A DNA stretch of 64,000 nt, from assembly GCA_016630905.1 (NCBI GenBank), contig WBMQ01000004.1, positions 372,001-436,000 on the forward strand, given 5' to 3'. The first letter of the stretch is position 1. The number at the start of each line of letters is the position of its first letter. A program made the position numbers and the translations under genes. The notes below the pieces were generated by a model. That model saw nothing but the letters and a program-made list of their open reading frames with translations, made no database searches and was not told the origin of the DNA. Below are positions 45,497 to 57,761 of the stretch, in pieces. The stretch comes from Capillidium heterosporum. Its lineage: Eukaryota; Entomophthoromycota; Entomophthoromycetes; Entomophthorales; Capillidiaceae.

Positions 45497-47912
45497 ATGG
45501 ATGACAATCTAATTTTAAACATATCGGCTTCGACGACTGCAGTGAAGAACAACGAGAAGCCCAAGAAACCTTTAGCCAAGAAGCCCAGAGTAGATTGGAG
45601 AGCTCAGAAAGAAGCCAGACGTTCCCGAAATAAAGATGGTAACTTTTCTTTTAGAAATAGGTACGATAGGAATGAGGAGACTGCCAACGAAGCTTTCAAT
45701 CCAAAGGATGATCCTGTGACTTTGAATGTCGACAAACCTACCTCAACTAAAGAAAAGTTTGTTAAAAAGGCAGCTCCAGCGAACAACGTAGCAAAGAAAA
45801 AGATTGAACAAGAGATTCCTAAAAATTTGAGAAACGATTCCGACAGCGACGAATCTGATGAAGAAAAGCCGGTTTACAGCAATGCACCCAAAAACACTGG
45901 AGTTATATCGTCGTTGTTTACAAAGAATCCTCAGGTACAAAAGGCCCAGTTGTCTCTCAGTAAATCGATTGCCAATAGAGAAGCTACTAACGGTGTCGAT
46001 TCCAGTGGCTCTTCCTTTTTAAAGCTTGGGTTGGATAAAGTCCTCACCCAGTACCTAACTGCTAAGTTTAGCATCGACAAACCAACTCCAATCCAAAGTA
46101 AAGTGCTGGCATATATGGGCGAGAATTTGTCGACAGATCTTATTTTACAGGCACAGACCGGATCGGGAAAAACACTGGGGTTCTTACTCCCTATAATAAA
46201 CCAACTCATCAAAGCATCAGGCTCTATGCAACCGTCTGATAGCTTTCGTCCAAGCCGATCTTCAGGCCTACTTGCAGTAATCCTGTCCCCAACTCGTGAG
46301 CTGGCAAGACAGACTTACGACGTCTTAGAAAAGCTGGTGCACTACCCGTCGGTCTCCGATTCTCAAGTGCAAAGGTACCACTGGTTAGTAGCAGGATTGG
46401 CTATAGGTGGTGATAAGAAGGCTTCGGAAAAAGCTAGATTACGCAAAGGTGTCAACATCCTGGTTGCCACGCCAGGACGCTTCTTGGACCACCTACAAAA
46501 CACCAAATCGGTTGACGTGGACAGACTCAAGTGGATAGTACTTGACGAAGGTGACCGTTTCTTGGAGCTTGGCCTACAACAGACATTACAGGAGATATTC
46601 AAGATCTTAGATAACAAAGTTACTGAAGCACGCGGCCGAAGCTTCAAACTCAGCCGAGGATCCTGGTTCTGGAACAGCAGCCACCTCCCCAAGACGCGAC
46701 AGACGTTGTTGGTATCAGCTACTCTGAGTTCAGCGGTTAAGAACCTAGCCAACTACACTCTTTCTAACCCAGTACATCTGTCGTCTAACCCTAATAATGA
46801 CAGTGATGATGATGACGACAACGCTGATGATGACAATCAATTTAAGGTAAACAGTGGTGAAAATGGTTTGTCGGCAACACCCCATCAGCTGGCCCAGCGC
46901 TATATCATTGTGCCAGCCAAGCTTCGGATGATCACCTTGACGGCCCAGCTCAGCAGCCTCGTTAAACGCCGGCTGGGAGCAAAGGTGGTTGTTTTCATGT
47001 TAACTTGTGAGGAGGTCGAGTTTTTTTACGATCTACTCACGCGCTGTAAGCCTCTCACTGACACCAAAGTGGATGGCGAGGAGGAAGACTCTGGAGATGA
47101 ATCACAGGAAGCGAATAGCCACTCTGACTCTAACGTTTTCTTTTCATCAAGCTCGATTTTACAGGATACTAATATCTTCAAATTGCATGGGAACATGGAC
47201 CAGTCCCAACGTAGTGGAACTTTCAAGGCTTACTCAAAGTGCGACACCTGGAATCCTGCTATGTACTGATGTAGCTGCCCGTGGTTTAGATATTCCCAAC
47301 ATCAGTACCATCATCCAGTACGATGCTCCAACCTCCATCAAGGACTACGTCCACCGTGTCGGCCGAACTGCCCGACTTGGTCGTGCTGGTGAAGCAACTT
47401 TATTCCTATTGCCTTCCGAAGTCGGTTACTTGAAGCTACTCGAAGGCCTCAAGATCCACCTTGGTCACCTCGACGTCAACTTTGTCCTCAAATCACTAGC
47501 TTCCCCCGGCGCTGATTACAAGGAGATTGCCACTGCCTACCAAAACAGCTACGAGAAGTTTATTCTAAACGATGAAAAGGTAACCTAACTATCTGTCCCT
47601 AACTAACATTCAATGTAGGCGATAGCACATGCTCGCAAAGCGTACTGGTCCACCATCCGTGCCTATGCTACCCATCCCACCTCGGAAAAGGAACACTTCC
47701 ACGTCAAGAACCTGCACCTGGGTCACTGGGCCAAGTCCTTTGGCCTACGTGAATCCCCTTCTACCTCCAAAGCCGAGCATCCTAAACCGGCAAAGGCGGC
47801 AAAGGCTCCCCATCCCTCCTACGCCTCGACCAAAGGCAAGCGTGTTGATAAGGGCTACTTTGATCCCAACTCCGAGTTTGCTTCAGCTGCCAAACGAAAC
47901 AAACATATTTAG
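45497..47912 (+). CDS. DBP7: DEAD-box RNA helicase DBP7/DDX31 (with +1 break)
   Basis: ATP-dependent RNA helicase of large-subunit ribosome assembly in the nucleolus. Starting from the ATG at 45497 ([12 protein letters not shown]), motifs are: Q motif [10 protein letters not shown]; motif [27 protein letters not shown]; motif II DEGD (as in yeast Dbp7 rather than DEAD); SAT in [32 protein letters not shown]; and [13 protein letters not shown]. One intron (47580-47618, 39 nt) lies before the C-terminal domain. The helicase core has two acidic insertions ([14 protein letters not shown], and an E/D/S-rich one). At 47234-47240 the frame shifts: FKAYSK stops fitting and [10 protein letters not shown] follows with one surplus base. 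Removing one base and the intron leaves exactly 792 codons. Confidence 0.93.
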
Positions 47913-48200
47913 ACTTCCCAATCGACTACAGTTTGATGATGGCCCTTACTATAGATTTTGTCCAGTGTTATAAAGTTTTTAGATTTACTATTACGGCCTT
48001 TCTTAAAAACTTGTCAGATTTAATTTCATGGATATATTTTTGCTACAGTGAAGATTCGCTATACTTCTAATTTTGGAATGTGCTTTCATTTATACTACTC
48101 ACTATAGGGGGTATAGGAGTTTAACTTTTAATGGAAATATTTGAAAAGCTGTCAAACAGATAGTTGATGCTGTCAATTTGTCTTAATGAAGATGGCCTTA
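47913..48200. other. Intergenic
   Basis: Short AT-rich gap between the convergent ends of DBP7 and the small reverse gene; nothing seen. Confidence 0.3.
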
Positions 48201-48422
48201 TTAGCGAGCTGCCACTAGTTGATTGAAGAGGTTCAGGTTGCCATCAGATGAAACGCTATGGTATCCGTGTGTGAAACCCATTTTGAAGGTGTAGCCTATG
48301 TAACTACGATGTATATTAGAGTAGAATGGTTCTATGAGATCAGGTAGTGCCACATATATCTTCAACAATATATTTTTGGTAGTATTGGTGAAACTGTCTT
48401 CAAATTTAATTAGCTTGGGCAT
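48201..48422 (-). CDS. Small protein, copy 1 of a pair flanking GH31
   Basis: A 73-residue reverse frame: MPKLIKFEDSFTNTTKN, a middle ALPDLIEPF, and the best-conserved part YIGYTFKMGFTHG...SDGNLNLFNQ. A related sequence with the same frame and a conserved upstream element is at 51852-52100, so the frame has been kept in at least one copy. No signal peptide or known domain. It is divergent from the alpha-glucosidase gene (320 bases). Confidence 0.5.
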   Translation of the reverse strand: MPKLIKFEDSFTNTTKNILLKIYVALPDLIEPFYSNIHRSYIGYTFKMGFTHGYHSVSSDGNLNLFNQLVAAR

Positions 48423-48665
48423 TCCTTGATCTATATTCCAAATTAACTGTGCCCAAGCTATATATTTTAAATTAGGCTATGGCACATCAATTTGAAATGG
48501 GGAGTCTTAGGACTAAACTATCACTTTAGAAATTCCTAACACTTTAGGCTTAAAAGCGCTCTTCACAAACCAAAGCTGTGCAGATGACCAACACAAATCT
48601 GTCAAAGTTGCGTATAGTCATAGGCTGAGTAGCCCCTTAGTGAAAGTGGCAACGTAATCACATCT

Positions 48666-48672
48666 TATAAAT
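48666..48672 (+). promoter_or_regulatory. TATA box of GH31 gene
   Basis: TATAAAT, 77 bases before the ATG at 48743. Confidence 0.4.
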
Positions 48673-48742
48673 TTGAGCTCAAGGCTCAAACCTCACCAAA
48701 AAATCTACTTTGTATCCGATTTCCTACGTGCTTAAGCAAGAG

Positions 48743-51336
48743 ATGAAGTTTTTTAGTATAGCACTAAGTTTAATTTCAACAGCTCCGATCGTCCTAGGTG
48801 TACTCAACAACTCAACCATAGTAGGGAGTACCGACTGCCGCGGTTACAAGCTTACTTCAATCCAAAGCTATGAAAACACTATTCAAGGCAGCCTCCAGAT
48901 AATCGGCAAACCCTGTGGTATGTTCAGTCCCGACGTCCTCAACCTCAAACTGAAGGTGACCTACGACGCCAATCGGTTACGTGTCGTCATCGGAGATGCT
49001 GACGACAAGCACTTCCGAGTACCTGAAAATCTATTTGAGAATACGAGCCCTCCAGCATCTTCTAACTCCTTCCTGAAGTTCCAGTATCAGTCCAACCCCT
49101 TCAGTTTCCAAGTAATTCGTAAAAGCGACAATGCCGTTCTATTCGATACCTCCAGCCAGCGATTAGTCTACCAGCAGCAGTACCTGGAATTGAGTTCGAA
49201 ATTGCCTAAAGGCGCCAACATCTACGGCTTAGGAGAAGTCGTAGATAAGTTTAGACGCGATCCTGACACCACCTATCCAAGCCATGTGGGCCCGTGACGT
49301 GTCCGACCCCATCCGCGAGAATATCTACGGTACCCATCCCTTCTACATCGAACTTCGAGACAGTAAGTTCCACGGGGTCCACATCCTCAATCCCTACGGT
49401 ATGGACGTCATCCTTTCTCCCGGTAAGGTGAGCTACAAGGCTCTTGGTGGTGTGTTCGATCTATCCTTCTTCTCAGGACCGACTCACCAGAATGTGATGG
49501 ACCAATTCACTTCCACCTTTGGGAAACCGCATCGGGTTAACTACTGGTCTTTAGGGTTCCACCAGTGTAGGTGGGGCTACAAGAGCCTACAGGAGGTCGA
49601 GACAGTTGTCAACAAGTACCGCGAAAACAGAATTCCATTGGAGACGATGTGGACCGACATCGACTATATGGACGGATTTAGAGACTTCACCTTCGAGCCG
49701 ACCAAATTCCCACTGGACAAGTTGCAGAAGTTCATCGACGGCTTGCACGCCAACCACCAACGTTATGTTCTCATCATCGACCCGGCCATTCATAGAAAGC
49801 CAGGGTACGAGGCCTACGACCTAGGTAAGAAGATGGATGTCTTCCTCAAGAATGAGGATGGATCTGACTACGAGGGGCAGGTGTGGCCCGGCTTCACAGT
49901 CTTTCCCGACTGGTTCCATCCCAAAATTCAACAGTACTGGGACTACCTAATCGGAAAATTCATGCAGCAGAGTCGAGTAGACGGTATCTGGATAGATATG
50001 AATGAGCCCGCTTCTTTCTGTTTCGGTAGCTGCGGCAGCGGTCAGGAAGAGCTCGATGCAAGCGAAGTACGTCGGCTAGCTTTGAGTAAAGAGGCCATCT
50101 ACGAGGACAAGGGCCAGACTTGGAAGGAACCCAATTACGCCATCCACAACTACTGGGGGAACCTTTCTATGAAGACAGTGGCTACCAACGCTGTACACTA
50201 CAACAAACTAACTGAATTCCAAGTCCACAATCTGCATGGTCACATGGAGGCTCAAGTTACTAGAAATTCGATGCTCAAGCACGATCCCAAGAAGCGTCCC
50301 TTCCTGCTAAGTCGATCTACCTTTACTGGTAGTGGCGCTTTAACCGGACACTGGACTGGAGACAACTTCTCACTTTGGAACTATCTGTACTACTCTATCC
50401 CCGGTGTACTAAGTTTCAACATGTTCGGTATCCCGTTTGCAGGTGCTGATATCTGTGGATTCAACAACGATGCCACCGAGGAACTTTGCCTTAGATGGAT
50501 GCAGTTAGGCTCCATGTACCCCTTTGCACGTAACCACAACGCCATCTGGTCCAAATCTCAGGAACCTTACCTGTGGCCCAGTGTCATAAATGCCTCCCGT
50601 AGAGCCCTTAAAGCTAGATACCAGCTTATACCCTACATCTACACTTTGATGGAGACTAGCAGCCGCTATGGGCATATGGTGTGGATCCCCATGGCCTTTA
50701 AGTTCAATGAGGATCAAAGTATGCTGGACCTGGATACCCAGTTTATGGTTGGAGATGGCATAATGGTTGCTCCAGTTCTGAAGCAAGGAGCTACTGATGT
50801 CGACGTCAAGTTCCCTAGAGGTAGGTGGTACGACTACTACACCTACTCGGAAGTAGTTGGGCCTAAAACTTTCGAAGGTGAAAGCGGGTCTCAACGATAA
50901 TATGCCACTTTACGTATTAGGTGGCAACGTTATCCCAACTAAAGTTATCGACGACGATATGCTGACCCTACATTCGATGGAAGATGTACCTTTGACCATC
51001 ATCGTAGCTCTGAATGAGAAGTATGAAGCCACGGGAAGTTTCTACTACGATGACGGGACCTCTTTAGATGTTGGGGACAGGTATGACGATTTGAAGTTCA
51101 CTGGGGATTCCCAAAAATTGAAGATCTTTGGTAGATTTGGGTACAAAGGGATTAAGCTTGACAGGGTTATCTGGTTAGGTGTCCCTGAGGACCATAGTGT
51201 GTTCAAGACCAAGAAAGTCAAATTTGATTCTACGGATGAGGAGGGAAAGGAGGTTAAGGTGACTGAGAGTGGTGCAGTCGTACTTGAAGGGTTGGGTCTG
51301 ACATTGGATGAACCGATCATCATTACTTTTGTGTAA
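48743..51336 (+). CDS. Secreted GH31 alpha-glucosidase (two +1 breaks)
   Basis: Hydrolyses terminal alpha-1,4-linked glucose from maltose and starch outside the cell. The ATG at 48743 starts a signal peptide (MKFFSIALSLISTAPIVLG). Then come the N-terminal beta domain (PKGANIYGLGEVVDKFRRDP), MWARDVSDPIRENIYGTHPF, HQCRWGYKSL, ETMWTDIDYMDGFRDFTFEP, the nucleophile region DGIWIDMNEPASFC, LSRSTFTGSGALTGHWTGDN (acid/base region), FAGADICGFNND and FPRGRWYDYYTY, followed by the C-terminal beta domains. Frame breaks at 49275-49283 (before MWARD) and 50880-50886 (before GLNDNMPLYVLGGN) each need one surplus base removed; the corrected length is exactly 864 codons with no introns. The GAM1-type yeast enzymes are the closest I recall. 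Breaks may be assembly errors, recent mutations or frameshift sites. Confidence 0.92.
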
Positions 51337-51851
51337 TTAATAAACTTTTTGGACAAGTGTATAATTACATTTTTGATGCCATACCTCTTTGTAAATATTA
51401 AATTTTGACTGGGTTTATCATATATAGCTCATCTTTATGCTAGTACATTTAATTTAGCCTCTTCATAAGTTGTCAGATTTTTAAATATATTTACCATGAT
51501 GTATAGACATGTAGACAGGCTTAAAGTTCCACTTCAAAGGCATAATGTAGTTGTATGGGCTTTGCACCCATCTAGTTCCTAGTAGACCTATAAGTGTTAG
51601 TTTTAGAGCTAAATGAACCCACAGCTGGTTACCTAACATACTTTGATATTTGCAAAGCTAAATAAAAAGTAACGTCAGCAGCAACGCTCATCATCGCTAG
51701 ATTAAGTTTTCAATTGGATCGAACTTAAGATCGAGCATCCAAAGGAGTTAGTACTGCATAGCACAAATATCTAAAACAAAGTTTCTTACAACCTTGCTTT
51801 CCTTCCACTAGTAGGGAACTTTGTATCTTTTATAAGAATACTACCATTTTG
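51337..51851. other. Intergenic
   Basis: About 500 bases, AT-rich, no gene recognised. Confidence 0.3.
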
Positions 51852-52100
51852 TCAGCCGAAATCCAACATTGTGATGGGCTTTCTAAAGCTATGCGGTGCC
51901 CTGTTGTAGAGGTTCCCTTCTGCATCCGATGTGGCCTTGGGCTGATCGTGTGAGATGCCTAGTTTGAAGATGTAACCTATGCTTGGGCCATGTAGTTTAG
52001 AGCTTACTAGATCCATGTGATCAATAAATACCTTATAAGCTTACATTAATAGATGATGGCTGAGTAAATTGATAAAAGTAGTCAAATTTAGGTAAGCCAT
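51852..52100 (-). pseudogene. Small protein, copy 2 of pair (nonsense mutation)
   Basis: Aligns without gaps in frame to the 48201-48422 gene through SIGYIFKLGISHD...SDAEGNLYN, but codon 20 is TAA. Upstream DNA is also related (both have 'ttccaaa(a/t)taactg' followed by an 'agctata' element). It lies downstream of GH31, so the pair brackets that gene on the same strand. Confidence 0.55.
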
Positions 52101-52891
52101 TTCTCAACCTATGTTCCAAAATAACTGCACCGCAGCTATAAAATTTAAAATTTGTAATGACACATTAATTCAGAATTTATTAGTGCATCTACATGCTTTC
52201 TAACTATACATTTCCCTAGTTCCAACTTGGGTTTCAATTTCCAACGTTCTACCGCTTCAAATGCAAAAGCATACTTTTGACTTCCCCAACTGCATAATAG
52301 TTAGATCATTACACCAATAGCATCCAACCATTTTTGCAGGCTGATCTACTTTATTTGTTCATGCTAATTAGATTAGATTCAAACCTAGTTTTGGAGCAAC
52401 CCTTCCATTACAAAGCAAATTTAATTGGCCCATCCCTGAAGTATATCCTCTACAAATGGATTTGAGTTTGGAAGGTTCTAAATGAAGATGATCGCATCTA
52501 AATTGCAGCCTACGAATAGTAGTGAGCAATTTTGGGATCTTTATGGGTAATAAACTATGCAACAAGTAGAGGCGGTAACCACTGCATCAAGTTGGGTAAA
52601 GTAAAACTTAGCTTGGCTTAAACTCGTAGTTTGCTTACCTAGTTTTTAGCTTGAATTGTTTATAAAAAGTGTCTTTACATAGACCTATAGCTACTAGATT
52701 AATTTTGTGTTGTATACGAGATAAATAACTACCGACTCTTTTATATACTTTTAATATAGGTAACTTTTATATCGATTCCTTATATTTTTATCAATGCGGC
52801 TAGTTCTTTCCATTTTTAGCTAGGCAAAGTTGTTACCTTAAACATTATTCTTTTTAACATACTAAAGCGAACCCATCTATCTTAGTTCAAA
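52101..52891. other. Intergenic upstream of MAPKK
   Basis: About 790 bases; no coding frame supported. Confidence 0.35.
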
Positions 52892-54172
52892 ATGAGACAA
52901 GCCCGTCCTAACCTTAGATTGGGGGCCAAAGATATGCGTCTACCAACTGCCTCAATGCCAGCAACTGAATCCCCCTTTGCCAGCTTTTCTCGCTTCGTGT
53001 AAGTTTTCCAAACATTACATTCCAGCCAATGCTTGTTTACAATTGCTAAAACCCGTTTAGGGACCCTTCCGGCAAGCTTAATTTCGGTGGGAAGGCAGTA
53101 GTCCACGACAGCGGCGTCGACTTTTCCAACGGCAACAGCTACAAAATCAACATGAAGGAGCTTAAGCTGCAGGAACCGCTAGGCAAAGGTATGTACGGTG
53201 TCGTGCAGAAAGTTTACCACATCCCAACCTCGGTCACAATGGCAATGAAGGTAGTTAGCTTTTATCGAAATTTACAAACGTTTAATAGGAAATTCGACTC
53301 GAATTAGATCAAGCTAAGTTGAACCAAATTTTGATGGAGCTGGACGTCCTTCACAAGTCGCAGTGCCCTTACATAGTCGACTTCTACGGCGCCTTTTTCG
53401 TAGAATCTTGCGTCTACTACTGTATGGAGTATATGGATGCTGGTTCTTTGGATCGGCTGTGTTGGAAAGGTGTTCCTGAGGATGTCTTGGCCATGATAAC
53501 GCTTTCCATGGTACAAGGATTGAAGTTTTTGAAAGATGATCTATCTATTATTCATAGAGGTAATGAAAATGTACCAGTGGTTTACTAATTCATCAAAGAT
53601 ATTAAACCTACAAACGTCTTGGTCAACAGTAAAGGGCAAGTCAAGCTGTGTGATTTCGGTGTTTCAGGCCAATTGGTGATGTCGATGGCAAAAACCCACA
53701 TTGGGTGTCAAAGCTACATGGCCCCTGAGCGTATCACATCTTCATCTGCTTCCGCATACACCGTGCAATCGGATGTGTGGTCGTTAGGCCTATCCATGTT
53801 AGAGATTGCTACTGGTGACTATCCGTACAGCGAAGAGCACTACGATTCGGTCTTTGCTCGATTGAACGCCATAATTACTACCGAGTCACCTACTCTCCCC
53901 GAGGATAAGTTTTCAGAAACGGCTAGAGACTTTGTCTCCCAATGGTAAATGCACTCTTTGAATATTTTCTAACAGTAGTTGTAGTTTGAGAAAGAAGCCC
54001 GAAGACCGTCCTACCTACACTGAACTTTTGGTAAGATAGTGCTTTGATTTATACTGATATATTACAGGAACACCCATTTTTAACTTCGATTGACGAGAAG
54101 AAGGTCGACATGGAGGCCTGGGTTAAAGAAGCAATAGAAACCCGGAAACCTCTCCCAGCCGAGGATGCCTGA
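52892..54172 (+). CDS. PBS2: MAP kinase kinase, PBS2/Wis1 type, short form
   Basis: Dual-specificity kinase of the stress (HOG/Sty1) MAPK pathway. Six exons; intron 3 is 39 nt (53560-53598) and restores [13 protein letters not shown]. Kinase features: glycine loop [18 protein letters not shown]-type lysine in [46 protein letters not shown], catalytic HRDIKPTN, DFGVSG, activation loop [40 protein letters not shown], and [13 protein letters not shown]. The activation-loop Ser/Thr (SMAKT) are in the MAPKK positions. The stretch from FGVSG to APERI is almost identical to Wis1. The N-terminus is only about 85 residues, against several hundred in Pbs2 and Wis1, but contains ARPNLRL, a plausible MAPK docking site, and therefore seems to lack the usual Ssk2 and SH3-binding regions. 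Confidence 0.93.
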
Positions 54173-55056
54173 TTACTGCCTTGATGGTATGTACTTAGTT
54201 GTCTTTTGCACAAGCTTAGTTAATCAGTTTTCTTTATAATTCATACTATTCGTCAATTTGTAATAAATGCTGCTGCTTTAATTATAATATCTTTTCCATG
54301 CTACTTACAAATTGCTGTGAGAATAGCTATCAAACTTGAATGTTTACATAAAAGCTGTTTTAGATATTACAAAACTTAACAAATATTAGTATTTAATCTT
54401 TTGTAAACTATAGCTATTTAAATATCTAGTTTAGGCTTGCATAAGTATTAGAAATGTCGCTAAAAATAAGATTGTGAATTGATAAAGGAAGTTCAAATTA
54501 TTTCAGACTTCACAAAAATAGAATCAAAGGTTTATAAGTGAGCTGATATATCTGATTTAAAATAGTCGCCACGGAGTTAAAAATAGTATTAGTACTACTA
54601 TAGGCAAATACAATATATATATAGCACGTTAACTAAGTATTTAGAAACCAACTTGCATCACATGCTAAAAAGATTGAATAGTATTTATACTTGGGTTAGA
54701 GTCTCTAATCTATAAACAAACAACTTTTATTTATACTGGCTACTATTCCAAAGGCTATGTTTTCATACAAAACTAATACTATAAATATCCAAACTGCACC
54801 GTTTTGAAAATCTTGGGATATCTGTAGATATTGACAGAACTACTTGAAGTTTGTGTACTCAAGCTATTTGTATAGGAAAGGGATCTGCCTATGCAAATGC
54901 AACGCTACTATAAATAGCTAGTTACATAGATAAACTTTATACTTTATAAATACTTGAAATATAAATTAAATGTGGAAGCAACTTTCAATCTAACAACTTT
55001 GAAATCCTGAAAAAGCACCATAAAAAATTTACACTGAACCCATAAGCTTTTTAATC
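54173..55056. other. Intergenic, convergent 3' ends
   Basis: About 880 AT-rich bases with no recognisable feature. Confidence 0.4.
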
Positions 55057-56616
55057 CTACAAATAGTCGATCCCCAAACCAAGCTGGAAGCCCGAGTTGA
55101 CCTTGTCACCAACATTGATAGCAAGAGGTAACGTGTAGTTGAGTTCTAAGCGCACCATACCTTGGTAGTAGACTAATCCAATTCCAAAAGCGGCACTAGG
55201 TTGCTTTACCAACTTCTCCACCAGCTTTTTGTAGCTTTCATCTAAATATTCCATCATCAGTACATATATATATAAGTTAAGGCTACCTTGCTTCTTGGAT
55301 AAAAGGTGTCCAGCGTTTACGAAGATGTGGCCGCGCAGACGTTCGGTAGTGAAGTAAGGTAAAGGTGTCAACAAAGAAATACCAAGGGCGGCTATCAAGT
55401 TACCACCGAGACGATCCCCTAAAAGCGAAAGTTAGATAAAATTGCAAGGTAAAGTTTACTGAAGTCGCTAGGCCCTAAACCTTGGGTTAAGAAGCCTCGT
55501 ACCGAGGTCGGTCCCCCCAAACTGAATTTATCACTGAGGTGGGATTGACCTTCAAATGCGTGCAAAATTCCTGAATGCAAGCCTAAACTGCCGACCTACG
55601 GAAGTAGGTTAGTATGAACTTTGATGAAAAAAAGCTTACAAAATTCTTGCCCAAATTGAAGTAGCTGTTAAGTTTAAATTCGGCCTTGTAAAACTTGTTA
55701 TTGCCTAGGATTCCAGCTAATTCCTATTTTTAAAATATTAGCTGCCATTTACCAAAAAGTTATGTACCTGGTTGAGCCTCAAATAGTTGCCATTCTTAGG
55801 TAACGTTGAAGAGTCACGTGTGTCGCATACATAGTTATGCAACAAACTTAGCTTGAAATCAGGGCCACTAGCATCACGTACCCTACCAAACTTTAAATAT
55901 CAGTTTTCAAAGTTAAGCTTACAAAGGGGAAGTTAAAAACTTTATGGGCTCGACATCGCGTTGTGTCAACGCAACTCCGTACTGATAGTTGCTGTTGGCT
56001 GACAAATTGCGAATTAGTAGCTGGCATCCCCTTTGGAACAGCATGTGCGACTGATACATAGAGTTGTCGGTACGATGTTGGTACAAATTCATAAGTAAGC
56101 TGCCGTTGCTGCTTGCCAGGTCGATAGGTTTACTCAGGTTGACCTACTTATTAGTAAAATGCAGCAATTAAGCATTACTTGGATGTTGGAAGTAACCTTA
56201 CTACCATAACTGGCTGATATGTCCAACTTCTCACCTCGATTGTTGGCAAAGTTGCGTAAAGTAAGGTGAGTGTTGACTGACCCTTCCTGGTTGCCGAATT
56301 CAGTGCCAGTTGATAAACTTAATTTGGAGCTGGGTTTGCAGTCCAATTTGACTACTAATGGGACGCCATTCAAGTGATCTTTCGATTCATCCAACTGCAA
56401 ATTGATGTTGGAAGATTTGATCATCTCGAACGACTCCAACTTACCTAAGACTTGTGTCAAGGTTCGTAAAGTGGAGGGAAAGTCGGTACAGGTGCTGTTG
56501 ATGGGTTCGAAGAGGGCATTTAACAGAGGCGATAGCTTTGCGTCTAAGCCCTTGACTTCGACTCTGCTTACCGTCACTTTGCTGTTAGGTAGTTTGACAT
56601 TTGGTTCCTGGCTCAT
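55057..56616 (-). CDS. SAM50: SAM50/TOB55 outer-membrane barrel assembly protein
   Basis: Omp85 protein that folds beta-barrels into the mitochondrial outer membrane. About seven exons. The N-terminus (VTVSRVEVKGLDAKLSPLLN ... LRTLTQVLGKLESFEMIKSS) is the single POTRA domain. The barrel begins at GVPLVVKLDCKPSSKLSLST with GTEFGNQEGSVNTHLTLRNF. The C-terminal strands (FGIGLVYYQGMVRLELNYTL, NSGFQLGLGIDYL) end in the aromatic/Leu pattern of the beta-signal. GHIFVNAGHL in the penultimate exon also matches fungal Sam50. The order and length (about 430-450 residues) fit the family. Start chosen at 56616 because the POTRA domain follows within 20 residues. Confidence 0.85.
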
Positions 56617-57761
56617 GGTAGTATAGTCTAGCTCGGTTCGAATTAATTAAAAACTTTTATGGTTGACGAAGACTCCGAAATTTGATTTCTTTCCAATTTG
56701 AATGTGTTCACATCAAAAAGATTCTGTCCTATCAGATACCCGTTTAGTTGCACAAAGCTAAATGTATTCCATTAGTCCAATTGGTTTGTTTCGACTAAAT
56801 TCGGTATATTTTAGTAACTGTAAGGTCGACACTTAGATTAAATAAAAAGTATTTGAGATCAAAACGATTATTGATGTTTGTACTTGACGGTAGCACTTTG
56901 ATATTCGTAGCATGGTTCAATTTACGATATTATACCCAAAGGTTTAAGAGAAAAGGTAAAGTTGTATCGTTGAACCACCTACCATGTCAAGGCTATTTAG
57001 ATCAACTGGATATACAAGAGTATTACTCTTTCTAGCCATCAAAATTGTAGCTGAGTTGGTAGCAATATAAGATTCATTATATTGATGTTTACATAGTAGT
57101 AGTCAGTCTTATTATGAAAAGCTATATGGTACTAGTTTTATATCAAAGTAGTCTGAGTAGATGGAGGTATCGCAAGTTTTAAATGCATCCAATATGAAAT
57201 TAACGAAACTACACCTGTTGATTGATGATCCATACTTTTGAAGTCCAAAGATGCATTTTGAAATGCTTTGAGAGCGGGTAAGCTAGATGATACACTGTCT
57301 ACTATAAAACGGGGGATAAGATACCATAGTACAAGCTAAGCCATCACCCTAGTCAAAACTCTTCCAAACAATATCTTTTATTATATTGCCTCAGAGTCAC
57401 CTGGCATTGAAACTGATGGTAATATAACCATCCTATTAACCTAGTGCAACACTATATGCTCAAAATTAACTTAGGTAGGCTAGATACTGATATTGGTACT
57501 GGTGGGCAGCTATACATAACTGTTTACATCAAAATATAAACTATAAAAGTAGAAATGCTGTATTATCAGCATAGATATCGACCTAAGGTGTACACTAGTA
57601 TGGAGATGGTAAATAAAGCTCCATTAAAAACACGAATTTCTATGGGTATGTATGTAAGCATAATAACTGCAACTGCATCTTAAATTACTTTAACACATGT
57701 GCTGTGAAAACGTCCATACTGTATGAAATTAAAAAAATGTAACTACACATAAAAATAAAAC
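56617..57761. other. Intergenic 1.1 kb
   Basis: A forward frame of 60 codons at 56853 includes one hydrophobic stretch but is otherwise unsupported. No RNA gene seen. Confidence 0.35.

Noticed and set aside
49275-50886. Introns as explanation of the two GH31 frame breaks
   Set aside because: Every in-phase GT-AG pair would delete conserved residues (FRRDP, GRWYDYYT).
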